The translations under genes were made by a program, and so were the position numbers. Positions 1-7,593 of a stretch of DNA of 23,143 nucleotides are shown here, piece after piece. This stretch comes from an uncultured Clostridia bacterium (GTDB taxonomy: Bacteria; Bacillota; Clostridia; Christensenellales; Borkfalkiaceae). Numbering within the stretch: position 1 is the first letter of the stretch; the number at the start of each line of letters is the position of its first letter. The stretch spans positions 1 to 23,143 of the forward strand of contig CAKQQY010000029.1 of the NCBI GenBank assembly GCA_934271245.1, written 5' to 3'. A model generated the notes under the pieces. The model saw only the letters and a list, made by a program, of their open reading frames with translations, had not been told where the DNA came from and did not search any database.

Positions 1-502
1 CGTATAACCTCTGTAAAAACTCGCTTTCGATTTTGTATTTTTTGTCGCCCGTTTTAACCATCGATAACGACTTGTCAAGACGTTTTTTTACCGCGTCGAT
101 ATCGGAAAAAATGAGTTCTAAGTTAATAGTTTCAATATCTCTTAACGGGTCTATGGTGCTTTCAACGTGGGTAATGTTTTCGTCCTCGAAACACCTTACG
201 ACGTGAACGATGGCGTCCGTTTCTCTGATATTTGCTAAGAACTTGTTGCCTAAACCTTCGCCTTTGCTTGCGCCCTTAACAAGACCTGCGATATCGACGA
301 ATTCGATGACCGCGGGGGTAATTTTTTTAGTGTTGTATAATTTGCCCAGAACTTCCAGCCTGTAATCGGGAACGGCGACGATGCCGACGTTCGGTTCGAT
401 AGTACAGAAAGGATAATTCGCGCACTCGGCGCCTGCATGGGTGATTGCGTTGAATAACGTGGATTTTCCGACGTTCGGAAGACCTACTACGCCTAATTTC
501 AT
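1..502 (-). CDS. ychF: Ribosome-associated ATPase YchF (OBG family), N-terminal part
   Basis: The minus-strand reading frame starts at the ATG at 502 and runs off the left edge, so about 167 codons are visible and the C-terminal part (with the TGS domain) is missing. The protein opens with MKLGVVGLPNVGKSTLFNAI, the P-loop start typical of YchF, followed by the family segment VDIAGLVKGASKGEGLGNKFL (about residues 65-85). YchF is a cytosolic P-loop protein of the Obg clade that prefers ATP and binds ribosomes. A GGAG Shine-Dalgarno lies just upstream of the start. It is transcribed divergently from argS with its own promoter at 534-562. The family call is nearly certain from the N-terminus alone. 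Confidence 0.95.
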   Translation of the reverse strand, partial: MKLGVVGLPNVGKSTLFNAITHAGAECANYPFCTIEPNVGIVAVPDYRLEVLGKLYNTKKITPAVIEFVDIAGLVKGASKGEGLGNKFLANIRETDAIVHVVRCFEDENITHVESTIDPLRDIETINLELIFSDIDAVKKRLDKSLSMVKTGDKKYKIESEFLQRLY

Positions 503-533
503 AATTTATCTCCGTAAAATGATTTCAAAAGCA

Positions 534-562
534 ATTATAATCCAAAAATTAGAAAAATTCAA
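534..562 (-). promoter_or_regulatory. Sigma-A-type promoter of ychF
   Basis: Read on the minus strand, TTGAAT (557-562) and TATAAT (534-539) are separated by exactly 17 bases. The -10 is a perfect consensus. It sits about 30 bases upstream of the ychF start codon and back to back with the argS promoter. Confidence 0.7.
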
Positions 563-572
563 CTTTTTAGGT

Positions 573-601
573 TTGATTTTCGATAAAATATGTGTTATCA
601 T
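573..601 (+). promoter_or_regulatory. Sigma-A-type promoter of argS
   Basis: TTGATT (573-578) and TATCAT (596-601) are separated by 17 bases, about 30 bases before the argS ATG. The leader is too short for a T-box, so argS shows no sign of tRNA-sensing attenuation here. Confidence 0.6.
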
Positions 602-631
602 TTAATCGAGTAAAATAATTACGGGAACTTT

Positions 632-2314
632 ATGGATTACAGAAAATATATTGCGGAAAAACTTAAAATCGAAAACGTAACGGAAGAAGAAATCTCTTCG
701 TTTATAGAGATACCGCCGGACGCGAATATGGGCGATTACGCTCTGCCGTGTTTTAAGTTGAGCAAAATTTTACGCTCGTCGCCGATAGCGATAGCGGAGA
801 GCCTCGCGAACGCCTTTTCGCCCGACGACGTTATAGAAAGTTGTTCGGCGCTTAAGGGGTACTTAAACTTTAAAATCAACAGAAAGGGTTTTGCGGCAAA
901 AACGCTCGAATCCGTTTTGACCGAAAAAGAGAAATACGGGTCGGACGATATCGGCAACGGCAAAACGATATGTATAGACTATTCGTCCATAAATATAGCC
1001 AAACCTTTCCACATAGGGCATTTAAGCACCACCGTAATAGGAAGCGCGCTGTGTAAGATTTATAGATTTTTAGGGTATAACGTAGTCGGAATCAACCATC
1101 TGGGCGATTACGGAACGCAATTCGGCAAACTTATCGTTGCGTACAAAAAATGGAGTTCTTTTGACGCGGTAAAGGAAGGAAGATTAAAAGAACTCACCCG
1201 CATTTACGTAAAATTCCACGAAGAAGCAAAAATTCATCCCGAACTCGACGATGAAGCAAGGCATTATTTTAAACTAATAGAAGACGGCGATAAAGAGAGC
1301 AACGAACTTTTCTCTTTCTTTAAGGAAATCACCTTGCAGGAAGTGGATAAGATATATAAACTGTTAAACGTCACCTTCGATTCGTATGCCGGCGAAAGTT
1401 TTTATAACGACAAAATGGCGCCCGTGGTAAAGGAGTTAAAGGATAAAAATCTTTTAAGAAAATCGGAAGGCGCGGAAATAGTCGATCTGGAAGAATACGG
1501 CATGCCGCCTTGCCTGATATTAAAATCGGACGGCTCGTCGCTTTACGCCACGCGCGATATCGCCGCGGCGATATACAGAAAAAAGACGTACGATTTTTAT
1601 AAATGCCTTTACGTAGTGGCGTATCAGCAGAATCTGCACTTCCGCCAGTTCTTTAAAGTAATAGACCTTATGGGTTACGACTGGGCGAAAGATCTCGTTC
1701 ACGTGGCGTACGGAATGGTATCGCTCGAAGACGGCGCAATGAGTACCCGTACGGGTAACGTCGTACTGCTTGAAGACGTTATAAATAAAACGGTAGAAAA
1801 AGCGCGTAAAGTAATAGAAGAAAAGAACCCCGATATTCCCGATAAAGAAACCACCGCAAAGGCGGTAGGCGTCGGCGCGGTAATATTCTCGGCTCTTTCA
1901 AACAATAAAATAAAAGATATAGTTTTCAGTTACGACAGAGTGCTTTCTTTCGAAGGGGAAACGTGTCCGTATCTGCAATATACGGTGGCGCGCTGTAACA
2001 GTTTGCTTAAAAAGTGCGGCGAACCCGAAACGTATACCGTTACCGACGTAAACGAAGAAGAATACGCGGTGATTTCCGCCATAGGCAGATTTAACGAAAC
2101 GGTGAAAGCGGCGGGTGAAAAATACGAACCGTCTTTGATAACGAGATACGCTTTGGATCTGGCTTCGGCGTTCAATAAATTTTATATAAACTGTAAAATA
2201 GCCACCGAACGCGAGGAAGTCAGAAATTTCAGACTTTCGATAGTAAAAGGCGTAAAGATAACGCTTACCAACGCGCTTTCGCTTTTAGGTATAGACACAG
2301 TGGAGCAAATGTAA
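632..2314 (+). CDS. argS: Arginyl-tRNA synthetase
   Basis: A class I aminoacyl-tRNA synthetase of 560 residues, the usual bacterial length, charging tRNA-Arg with arginine in the cytosol. The N-terminal additional domain (about residues 1-95) contains the typical PPDANMGDYALPCF stretch. The HIGH motif is at residues 127-130 in KPFHIGHLSTT. The KMSKS loop has the ArgRS-type form MSTRTGN starting at residue 370. The C-terminal part (from about residue 430) is the helical anticodon-binding domain. The ATG at 632 is preceded by a weak purine-rich stretch (ACGGGAAC). The stop codon overlaps the next ATG by one base (TAATG at 2312-2316), so the following phosphatase is translationally coupled. Confidence 0.97.
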   Translation: MDYRKYIAEKLKIENVTEEEISSFIEIPPDANMGDYALPCFKLSKILRSSPIAIAESLANAFSPDDVIESCSALKGYLNFKINRKGFAAKTLESVLTEKEKYGSDDIGNGKTICIDYSSINIAKPFHIGHLSTTVIGSALCKIYRFLGYNVVGINHLGDYGTQFGKLIVAYKKWSSFDAVKEGRLKELTRIYVKFHEEAKIHPELDDEARHYFKLIEDGDKESNELFSFFKEITLQEVDKIYKLLNVTFDSYAGESFYNDKMAPVVKELKDKNLLRKSEGAEIVDLEEYGMPPCLILKSDGSSLYATRDIAAAIYRKKTYDFYKCLYVVAYQQNLHFRQFFKVIDLMGYDWAKDLVHVAYGMVSLEDGAMSTRTGNVVLLEDVINKTVEKARKVIEEKNPDIPDKETTAKAVGVGAVIFSALSNNKIKDIVFSYDRVLSFEGETCPYLQYTVARCNSLLKKCGEPETYTVTDVNEEEYAVISAIGRFNETVKAAGEKYEPSLITRYALDLASAFNKFYINCKIATEREEVRNFRLSIVKGVKITLTNALSLLGIDTVEQM

Positions 2315-2958
2315 TGGAACTCGTAGTTTTCGATCTCGACGGAACTCTTTTGGATACCATTCCCGATATAACTTTTTATCTCAATAAGGCAATGGAAAAG
2401 TTCGGATTCGGAAGTTTAACCGAAAGCGAAGTCAGAAAGAAAGTCGGTCACGGAGCGAAAGAACTCGTCGCCGATTGCGTCGGGGAGAACGTACCCGAAA
2501 CGGTTATAAAAGAGTGTCTTGACTACTATAATAAAATATATACAGAGTCCGATAGCCCCCGTACGAAGTTTTTCGTCGGAATAGAAAATCTTTTAACCGA
2601 ACTGAAAAAATCGGGGTATAAACTTGCGATTTTATCGAATAAACCGCAGTTTACCGTTGATAAAATATATAATATATACCTTAAAAAGTATTCTTTCGAT
2701 TGCGTCGTGGGCGGCGGAAGATTTCCATTTAAACCTGATAAAACGGCGCTTACGGAGATAATGAAAGAACTATCGGTAACGAAAGAAAACACCGTAATGG
2801 TAGGCGACGGGGAAACGGACGTTTTAACGGCGATAAACGCCGAAGTTAAAGGCGTTGCCGTCGCGTGGGGATATAAAGACGTAGCGGAACTTATTTCTAC
2901 GGGCGCGAAGAATATCGCGTACGATACGAAAGAACTTTTCAATCTGATTCAAAAATAA
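2314..2958 (+). CDS. HAD-family hydrolase, phosphoglycolate phosphatase-like
   Basis: A 214-residue haloacid dehalogenase-superfamily phosphatase. Motif I is DLDGTLLDT with the nucleophile Asp7 and acid/base Asp9. A cap domain follows at about residues 15-90. Motif II is ILSNK with Ser108, motif III uses a lysine at about 140 (PFKPDK), and motif IV is GDGETD with Asp165 and Asp169. Order and length match the Gph/PpaX group, which hydrolyses small phosphate monoesters such as 2-phosphoglycolate or pyrophosphate. The exact substrate cannot be read from sequence, so no gene symbol is given. It overlaps argS by one base and is probably co-transcribed with it. A T-rich stretch follows the stop, but I see no convincing hairpin directly after it. 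Confidence 0.88.
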   Translation: MELVVFDLDGTLLDTIPDITFYLNKAMEKFGFGSLTESEVRKKVGHGAKELVADCVGENVPETVIKECLDYYNKIYTESDSPRTKFFVGIENLLTELKKSGYKLAILSNKPQFTVDKIYNIYLKKYSFDCVVGGGRFPFKPDKTALTEIMKELSVTKENTVMVGDGETDVLTAINAEVKGVAVAWGYKDVAELISTGAKNIAYDTKELFNLIQK

Positions 2959-3084
2959 CTTTTTACTTTTTTCTTACTATTCTTCTTTTTACAATACATC
3001 GAAACTAAATAGTAATATACGGAAAACGTTTTAAGTCAATAATAATTAAAACGGTAATTCCGTTTAAATTTACGGGAGACCGTT

Positions 3085-4278
3085 ATGAATAAGATATACA
3101 AAATAGCCGTAATCGGCGGCGGCGCTTCCGGACTTTTGTGCGCCGCGGAAGCGGTTACGGGCAACGAAATAAAGGGTGATAACGTTATCGTTCTGGAAAA
3201 GAACGACAGAGTCGGCAAAAAACTTATCGCAACGGGGAACGGACAAGGTAACGTCACCAACTCCGATTTATCCCTTTCGCACTATCACGGAAGCCGCGGT
3301 TTTATCGAAAAGTTTTTTGGGGACGGCTTTAATACGGAAAAATACCTGTACGGATTAGGAATACCTTTAATCTATACCGATAACGGAAAAGGTTATCCGC
3401 TTTCTAAACAGGCGAGCGCCGTTCTCGATATTTTAAGGGAATATCTGGCGGCAAAAAATTGCGTAACGGAAACGGAAGCCGAAGTAACGGAACTAAAAAA
3501 AGACGGAACGACCTTTGAAATAAAAACCAAAAACAAAACGTATTACGCCGAAAACGTGGTTTTATGTACGGGCGGAAAGGCGGGTAAGCAATTCGGAACG
3601 GACGGCAAATCTTATGACCTTGCAATCGGATTCGGACATAAACTGACCGACCTTTTCCCGTCGTTGGTACAACTGAAAACGGAAACGGAAGGAATAAAAG
3701 GGTTAAAGGGATTAAAAGAACAGGTAAAAATAACGGCAACGAGTAACGGGAAAGTCTTAAGCGAAAGCGCGGGCGAGATACTGTTTACCGATTACGGAAT
3801 ATCGGGCGACGCGGTATTTAAGATTTCGTCGGTAGTTGCGGATAAGGAAAACGTAGAATTGAAAATAGAATTTTTACCGTATCTTACCGAATCGGAAGTA
3901 AAAAAGATTATAGAAGACAAAAAGAAAAACGCGCCGTTCGTACCCGAAAACGAACTGCTTTCGGGGATAATAAATAAAAAAATCGGACAGGCGATACTAA
4001 AAACGATAAAACAGCCCGCCGCGGAAAACGTAGCGAAAACGCTTAAAAATTTTAAGTTAAAAGTGAAAGGAACTCTCGGTTTCGATTACGCTCAGGTAAC
4101 CAAGGGCGGAATAAGCACCGACGACGTAAATCCGTTTACTATGGAAAGCAAGAAAACGAAAGGCTTGTATTTAGCAGGCGAAACTCTCAACGTTGACGGG
4201 GATTGCGGCGGATATAACTTGAATTTTGCTTTTGCTTCGGGCGTTAAGGCGGCGAAGAGCATAAAAGAGAAGATATAA
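3085..4278 (+). CDS. NAD(P)/FAD-dependent oxidoreductase, HI0933/BaiN family
   Basis: A 397-residue flavoprotein. The N-terminus carries a dinucleotide-binding Rossmann motif (AVIGGGASGLLCAAE, about residues 8-22), followed by an acidic residue and the family segment KKLIATGNGQGNVTN (about residues 45-60). The C-terminus has the second FAD-binding stretch, GLYLAGETLNVDGDCGGYN followed by a helix rich in small residues. This architecture is that of the HI0933/YhiN/BaiN group; some members were proposed to act in bile-acid transformation, but most have no proven substrate. The usual GRCN segment reads GQGN, so the cysteine is absent. The ATG follows a GGGAG Shine-Dalgarno at 3074-3078. The gene lies 10 bases before rho and probably shares its transcript. 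Confidence 0.88.
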   Translation: MNKIYKIAVIGGGASGLLCAAEAVTGNEIKGDNVIVLEKNDRVGKKLIATGNGQGNVTNSDLSLSHYHGSRGFIEKFFGDGFNTEKYLYGLGIPLIYTDNGKGYPLSKQASAVLDILREYLAAKNCVTETEAEVTELKKDGTTFEIKTKNKTYYAENVVLCTGGKAGKQFGTDGKSYDLAIGFGHKLTDLFPSLVQLKTETEGIKGLKGLKEQVKITATSNGKVLSESAGEILFTDYGISGDAVFKISSVVADKENVELKIEFLPYLTESEVKKIIEDKKKNAPFVPENELLSGIINKKIGQAILKTIKQPAAENVAKTLKNFKLKVKGTLGFDYAQVTKGGISTDDVNPFTMESKKTKGLYLAGETLNVDGDCGGYNLNFAFASGVKAAKSIKEKI

Positions 4279-4288
4279 GGAGAACGAA

Positions 4289-5806
4289 ATGACAAAGTTT
4301 ATAACCTTTACGAGCGAAAAACTGGCTCCGCTTCATTTTTCCGTAATAAGGGAAATCGGCAGGGTTATGGGGGTAAAATCTCCCGCTTCTAAAAATAAAG
4401 ACGTACTTATAAAGGAAATTTTAGCGATACAAAACGGAGAAGAATCTCCCGAACCGCCGTCAAGGCGCGGCGCTCCGCCGAAAATCAAGGTGGACCTTTC
4501 CGATTATCTTTTAAAAGACGACGGGTCGCCCTACACGGATAACGGCGAAAATACCGAAAATTCTGCTAACCTTAACGGCGCCGAAAAAGAAACCATAGCC
4601 GAAGGAGAAGGCGAACGCAAGGTTATCGGCGATTACGGAACGATAAAAAGAGAAGACAGAAAACTCGTATTCAAAGATTCCGCGAGCGACAGTTTTATAA
4701 TGGAAGGCGTTCTGGAACAGCACGTTTCGGGTTACGGCTTTTTAAGGGTAAACAATTACGAAAACTCTTCTAAAGACGTGTACGTTTCCAATATGAACAT
4801 AAGGCGTTTTAACCTTCGCCGCGGCGATAAGGTAAAAGCGGTGGCGAAAGTCGTAAAAGAAGGGGATTCCGCGGCGTTGCAGGACGTAATCGCAATCAAC
4901 GATTTAGAGCCTATGCTTTTCTTGAGAAGAACTAACTTCGACGACCTTATACCATATTATCCTACCGACAGAATAAAACTCGAAAGCGACGGATCGGAAG
5001 ATTTGGCTTTAAGGTGTATAGACCTTTTCGCTCCTATCGGAATGGGGCAAAGGGGTTTAATCGTCGCGCCGCCGAAAACGGGTAAAACCACGCTGTTAAA
5101 AAAGATTGCGCAGTCCATAGAAAAAAATTATCCCGAAGTAAAACTTATCGTTTTGCTTATCGACGAACGCCCCGAAGAAGTAACGGATATAAAACGTTCG
5201 GTGTCGGGCGAAGTGGTTTTCTCTACGTTCGACGAATGCGCCGAACATCATATACGGGCGGCGGAACTCGTTATAAACAGAGCGAAACGCCTTGTCGAAG
5301 TAGGCAAAAACGTAGTAATTTTAATGGATTCCATAACGAGGCTCGCAAGAGCGTACAATAACACCGTCGAATCGTCCGGCAAAATCTTGTCGGGCGGGCT
5401 TGACCCCGTAGCGTTACAAGGACCGAAAAGATTTTTCGGCGCCGCGAGAAATATAGAAAACGGCGGCAGTCTTACCATATTATCGACCGCGCTTATCGAA
5501 ACGGGCAGCCGTATGGACGACGTAATATACGAAGAATTCAAAGGCACCGGCAATATGGAAATTCACTTGTCGCGCGAACTTTCCGAAAAGAGAATTTTCC
5601 CCGCGATAGACCTTTATAAATCGGGAACGAGAAAAGAAGAATTGCTTCTCACCGAGAAAGAACTCGGCGCGGTGTATAAACTTCGTAAAATATTGTCCGA
5701 AAGGAGCGACGCGACCGACAGCCTTCTCGAAATGATTAAAAAGACTAAAAATAACGACGATTTGTTGAATAAAATCGACGTGTGGGTAAAACTTTACAGT
5801 AAGTAA
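4289..5806 (+). CDS. rho: Transcription termination factor Rho
   Basis: A hexameric RNA-dependent ATPase that ends transcription at Rho-dependent sites. The 505 residues comprise an N-terminal Rho_N helical segment (about 1-45), a charged linker rich in Glu, Asn and Gly (about 50-125), the cold-shock-like RNA-binding domain with the signature VSGYGFLRV, and the ATPase core. Walker A is APPKTGKTT with Lys266; Walker B and sensor segments include LIDERPEEVTD and MDSITRLARAYN; the R/Q-loop region includes GGLDPVALQGPKRFFGAARN. The C-terminus has the usual TGNMEIHLSREL block. The length exceeds the common 420-430 residues because of the linker insertion. A strong AAGGAG Shine-Dalgarno precedes the ATG. 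The DNA methyltransferase gene starts two bases after the stop. Confidence 0.97.
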   Translation: MTKFITFTSEKLAPLHFSVIREIGRVMGVKSPASKNKDVLIKEILAIQNGEESPEPPSRRGAPPKIKVDLSDYLLKDDGSPYTDNGENTENSANLNGAEKETIAEGEGERKVIGDYGTIKREDRKLVFKDSASDSFIMEGVLEQHVSGYGFLRVNNYENSSKDVYVSNMNIRRFNLRRGDKVKAVAKVVKEGDSAALQDVIAINDLEPMLFLRRTNFDDLIPYYPTDRIKLESDGSEDLALRCIDLFAPIGMGQRGLIVAPPKTGKTTLLKKIAQSIEKNYPEVKLIVLLIDERPEEVTDIKRSVSGEVVFSTFDECAEHHIRAAELVINRAKRLVEVGKNVVILMDSITRLARAYNNTVESSGKILSGGLDPVALQGPKRFFGAARNIENGGSLTILSTALIETGSRMDDVIYEEFKGTGNMEIHLSRELSEKRIFPAIDLYKSGTRKEELLLTEKELGAVYKLRKILSERSDATDSLLEMIKKTKNNDDLLNKIDVWVKLYSK

Positions 5807-5808
5807 AA

Positions 5809-6729
5809 ATGAGTTCGGAAAGAAACAAAACCATAAACTTTTCGTTAGACGACGGAGAAAAATATTTGGCAAAATGCGTGGAAGTCGCAACCGCAGATAA
5901 AATAGAACCGAACTGCGTTGCGACGGGCGATTTTTATCGGGCGATAGAAAAAGTCGCCGATAATTCGGTGGATTTGCTCATCGTCGATCCGCCGTATAAT
6001 CTCGCAAAAAATTTTCACGGGCTTAATTTTTCCAAAATGCAGAAAAATGAATATCGCGAATATACGGAAAAATGGATAAACGCGGTAAACCCCAAACTTA
6101 AAGACACGGCAAGCGTGTACGTTTGCTGCGACTGGGAAAGTTCGCTCGTCATCGGCGAAACCATTGCGGAAAATTTTACGTTGCGTTCTAGAATAACTTG
6201 GCAGAGAGAAAAAGGCAGGGGAGCAAAAGCGAACTGGAAAAATTCTATGGAAGACATTTTCTTCGCCACCGTAGGGGAAAATTACACCTTTAATCTCGAC
6301 AAAGTAAAACAACGCAAAAAGGTAGTCGCGCCGTATAAGGAAGACGGTAAACCCAAAGACTGGGAAGAAACCGCCGACGGCAGATTTCGCGACAGTTGCC
6401 CGTCCAACTTCTGGGACGATATAACCGTGCCGTACTGGTCGATGGCGGAAAACACCGCGCACCCGACTCAGAAACCCGAAAAACTTCTCGCAAAACTGAT
6501 ACTTGCCTCGTCGAACGAAAACGACGTCGTGTTAGACCCGTTCGCAGGTAGCGGAAGCACGGGGGTGACAGCCGAAAAGTTGAACAGAAGATATATCTGT
6601 ATCGAACAGAATCCGCTTTACTGCGCGTGGGCGGAATACCGACTCGAAAAAGCCGGAACGGATAAAACCATACAAGGTTACGAAGACGGCGTTTTTTGGG
6701 AAAGGAACAGCCGAACGGATAAAAGATAA
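5809..6729 (+). CDS. DNA methyltransferase, DPPY type (probable N6-adenine), solitary
   Basis: A 306-residue SAM-dependent DNA methyltransferase. The catalytic motif IV is DPPY (residues 60-63, in LLIVDPPYNLAKNF), and the SAM-binding motif I is DPFAGSGS (residues 243-250), preceded by the common HPTQKPEKLL segment (218-227). The order catalytic motif first, then target-recognition part (about 130-215), then SAM motif is that of the beta class. DPPY usually indicates N6-adenine methylation, less often N4-cytosine; the recognition sequence cannot be read. No restriction endonuclease gene is visible nearby, so it behaves as an orphan methylase in this window. There is no clear Shine-Dalgarno; the ATG two bases after the rho stop suggests translational coupling. 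A hairpin terminator follows at 6782-6804. Confidence 0.9.
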   Translation: MSSERNKTINFSLDDGEKYLAKCVEVATADKIEPNCVATGDFYRAIEKVADNSVDLLIVDPPYNLAKNFHGLNFSKMQKNEYREYTEKWINAVNPKLKDTASVYVCCDWESSLVIGETIAENFTLRSRITWQREKGRGAKANWKNSMEDIFFATVGENYTFNLDKVKQRKKVVAPYKEDGKPKDWEETADGRFRDSCPSNFWDDITVPYWSMAENTAHPTQKPEKLLAKLILASSNENDVVLDPFAGSGSTGVTAEKLNRRYICIEQNPLYCAWAEYRLEKAGTDKTIQGYEDGVFWERNSRTDKR

Positions 6730-6781
6730 AAAACACGATAAAATAAAAAACGCGTAAATCGTCTGATATTTACTGATAAAA

Positions 6782-6804
6782 CGCCGCTTTTTCAAAAAGC
6801 GGCG
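6782..6804. terminator. Hairpin between convergent operons
   Basis: A perfect 23-base inverted repeat (CGCCGCTTTTT and its complement around a central C) lies between the convergent methyltransferase and DUF4130-type genes. On the plus strand it is followed by AT-rich sequence and a T8 run about 25 bases further on; on the minus strand it is followed by TTTTATC. It probably works in both directions, though the T-runs adjacent to the stem are modest. Confidence 0.6.
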
Positions 6805-6852
6805 ATTTTCAATTTTCGTTTTTTTTGATAAAAACCCTTAAAATCGTCAGTA

Positions 6853-7593
6853 TTATTCAAACGTTTCGGGCATAAATTTTCTGTATCTTCTCGGCATGTA
6901 AGAATCTTGCTGACGGAGATTTTTTCTTTCTTCTATGTTGACCGTTTTAAAGTATCTTTTCCATAAAGACAGAAATTCTTTTTCCTGTTCGGACGGTTTA
7001 ATCGTAGCCTGCTTTTCGGTAGTTCCCGTAAAGATTTTTTTGCCGTCGGAAATGGCGTAACGGTTACGCCTTACGTCGTGAATGACGAAGGGGGTGTCGC
7101 CGAGCCTTTTAAGAAAGTGCGGCGCGACTAACTCGGTAACGTCGTTGTCGGGCGAAATCGGCGCGTACAGTACTCCGCTCTCCGTTACGGTGAACCTTAT
7201 AAACCCGTGAAGCCTGTGCTTTTCTTTCAGTACTTTATCGACGGTAAAATCGAAAAGAGTGACGTCTTTATCGGAAAGCATATCCGAAATATCTCGGCGC
7301 GATTCGAGTAATTTACGGGCGTACTTAAAGGCGGTGAAAAAGGCGTTTTCGTCGGACGAAAGCAGACAAATTTTAAGTCTGCCGACGGCAGCATCTCCGC
7401 CGTATCTGAATATTGCGCTTGCAACCCGCGCCGTTTTTGCTTTAAGCGAGGTTGCTTCGAAAGTTTCCGAATCGAGCGACGGCTGATAAACGGTTTTATC
7501 TATTACGTCATCGGGTAAAAATTTTTCCGTAAAAGAAAGGAATAACGCGGCGCATAACCCGTCGAAATTTTTTTCCGCTATAATTATTTTCAT
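6853..7593 (-). CDS. Putative DNA metabolism protein, TIGR03915/DUF4130 type
   Basis: A 246-residue protein that resembles the family annotated as 'probable DNA metabolism protein' (TIGR03915), which travels with a radical SAM protein and, in other bacteria, with a uracil-DNA-glycosylase-like domain. Supporting features are the N-terminus MKIIIAEKNFDGLCAALFL, the central HDVRRNRYAI segment, and the C-terminal block FLSLWKRYF...ERKNLRQQDSYMPRRYRKFMPE. No glycosylase domain is fused to it: the protein ends right after the MPRRY block. Its ATG overlaps the stop of the upstream radical SAM gene by four bases (ATGA), so the two are translationally coupled and almost certainly function together. 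Its biochemical activity is unknown; a role in processing damaged or modified DNA is inferred from family context and from the SOS-like operator upstream. Confidence 0.82.
   Translation of the reverse strand: MKIIIAEKNFDGLCAALFLSFTEKFLPDDVIDKTVYQPSLDSETFEATSLKAKTARVASAIFRYGGDAAVGRLKICLLSSDENAFFTAFKYARKLLESRRDISDMLSDKDVTLFDFTVDKVLKEKHRLHGFIRFTVTESGVLYAPISPDNDVTELVAPHFLKRLGDTPFVIHDVRRNRYAISDGKKIFTGTTEKQATIKPSEQEKEFLSLWKRYFKTVNIEERKNLRQQDSYMPRRYRKFMPETFE

Noticed and set aside
503..631. A T-box leader for argS
   Set aside because: The leader after the predicted transcription start is only about 25 bases long, and no T-box sequence or terminator/antiterminator pair is present.
5845..6462. A 205-codon minus-strand frame inside the DNA methyltransferase
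   Set aside because: Antisense shadow; the plus frame carries all methyltransferase motifs. It is not a restriction enzyme candidate because it has no recognisable nuclease motif.
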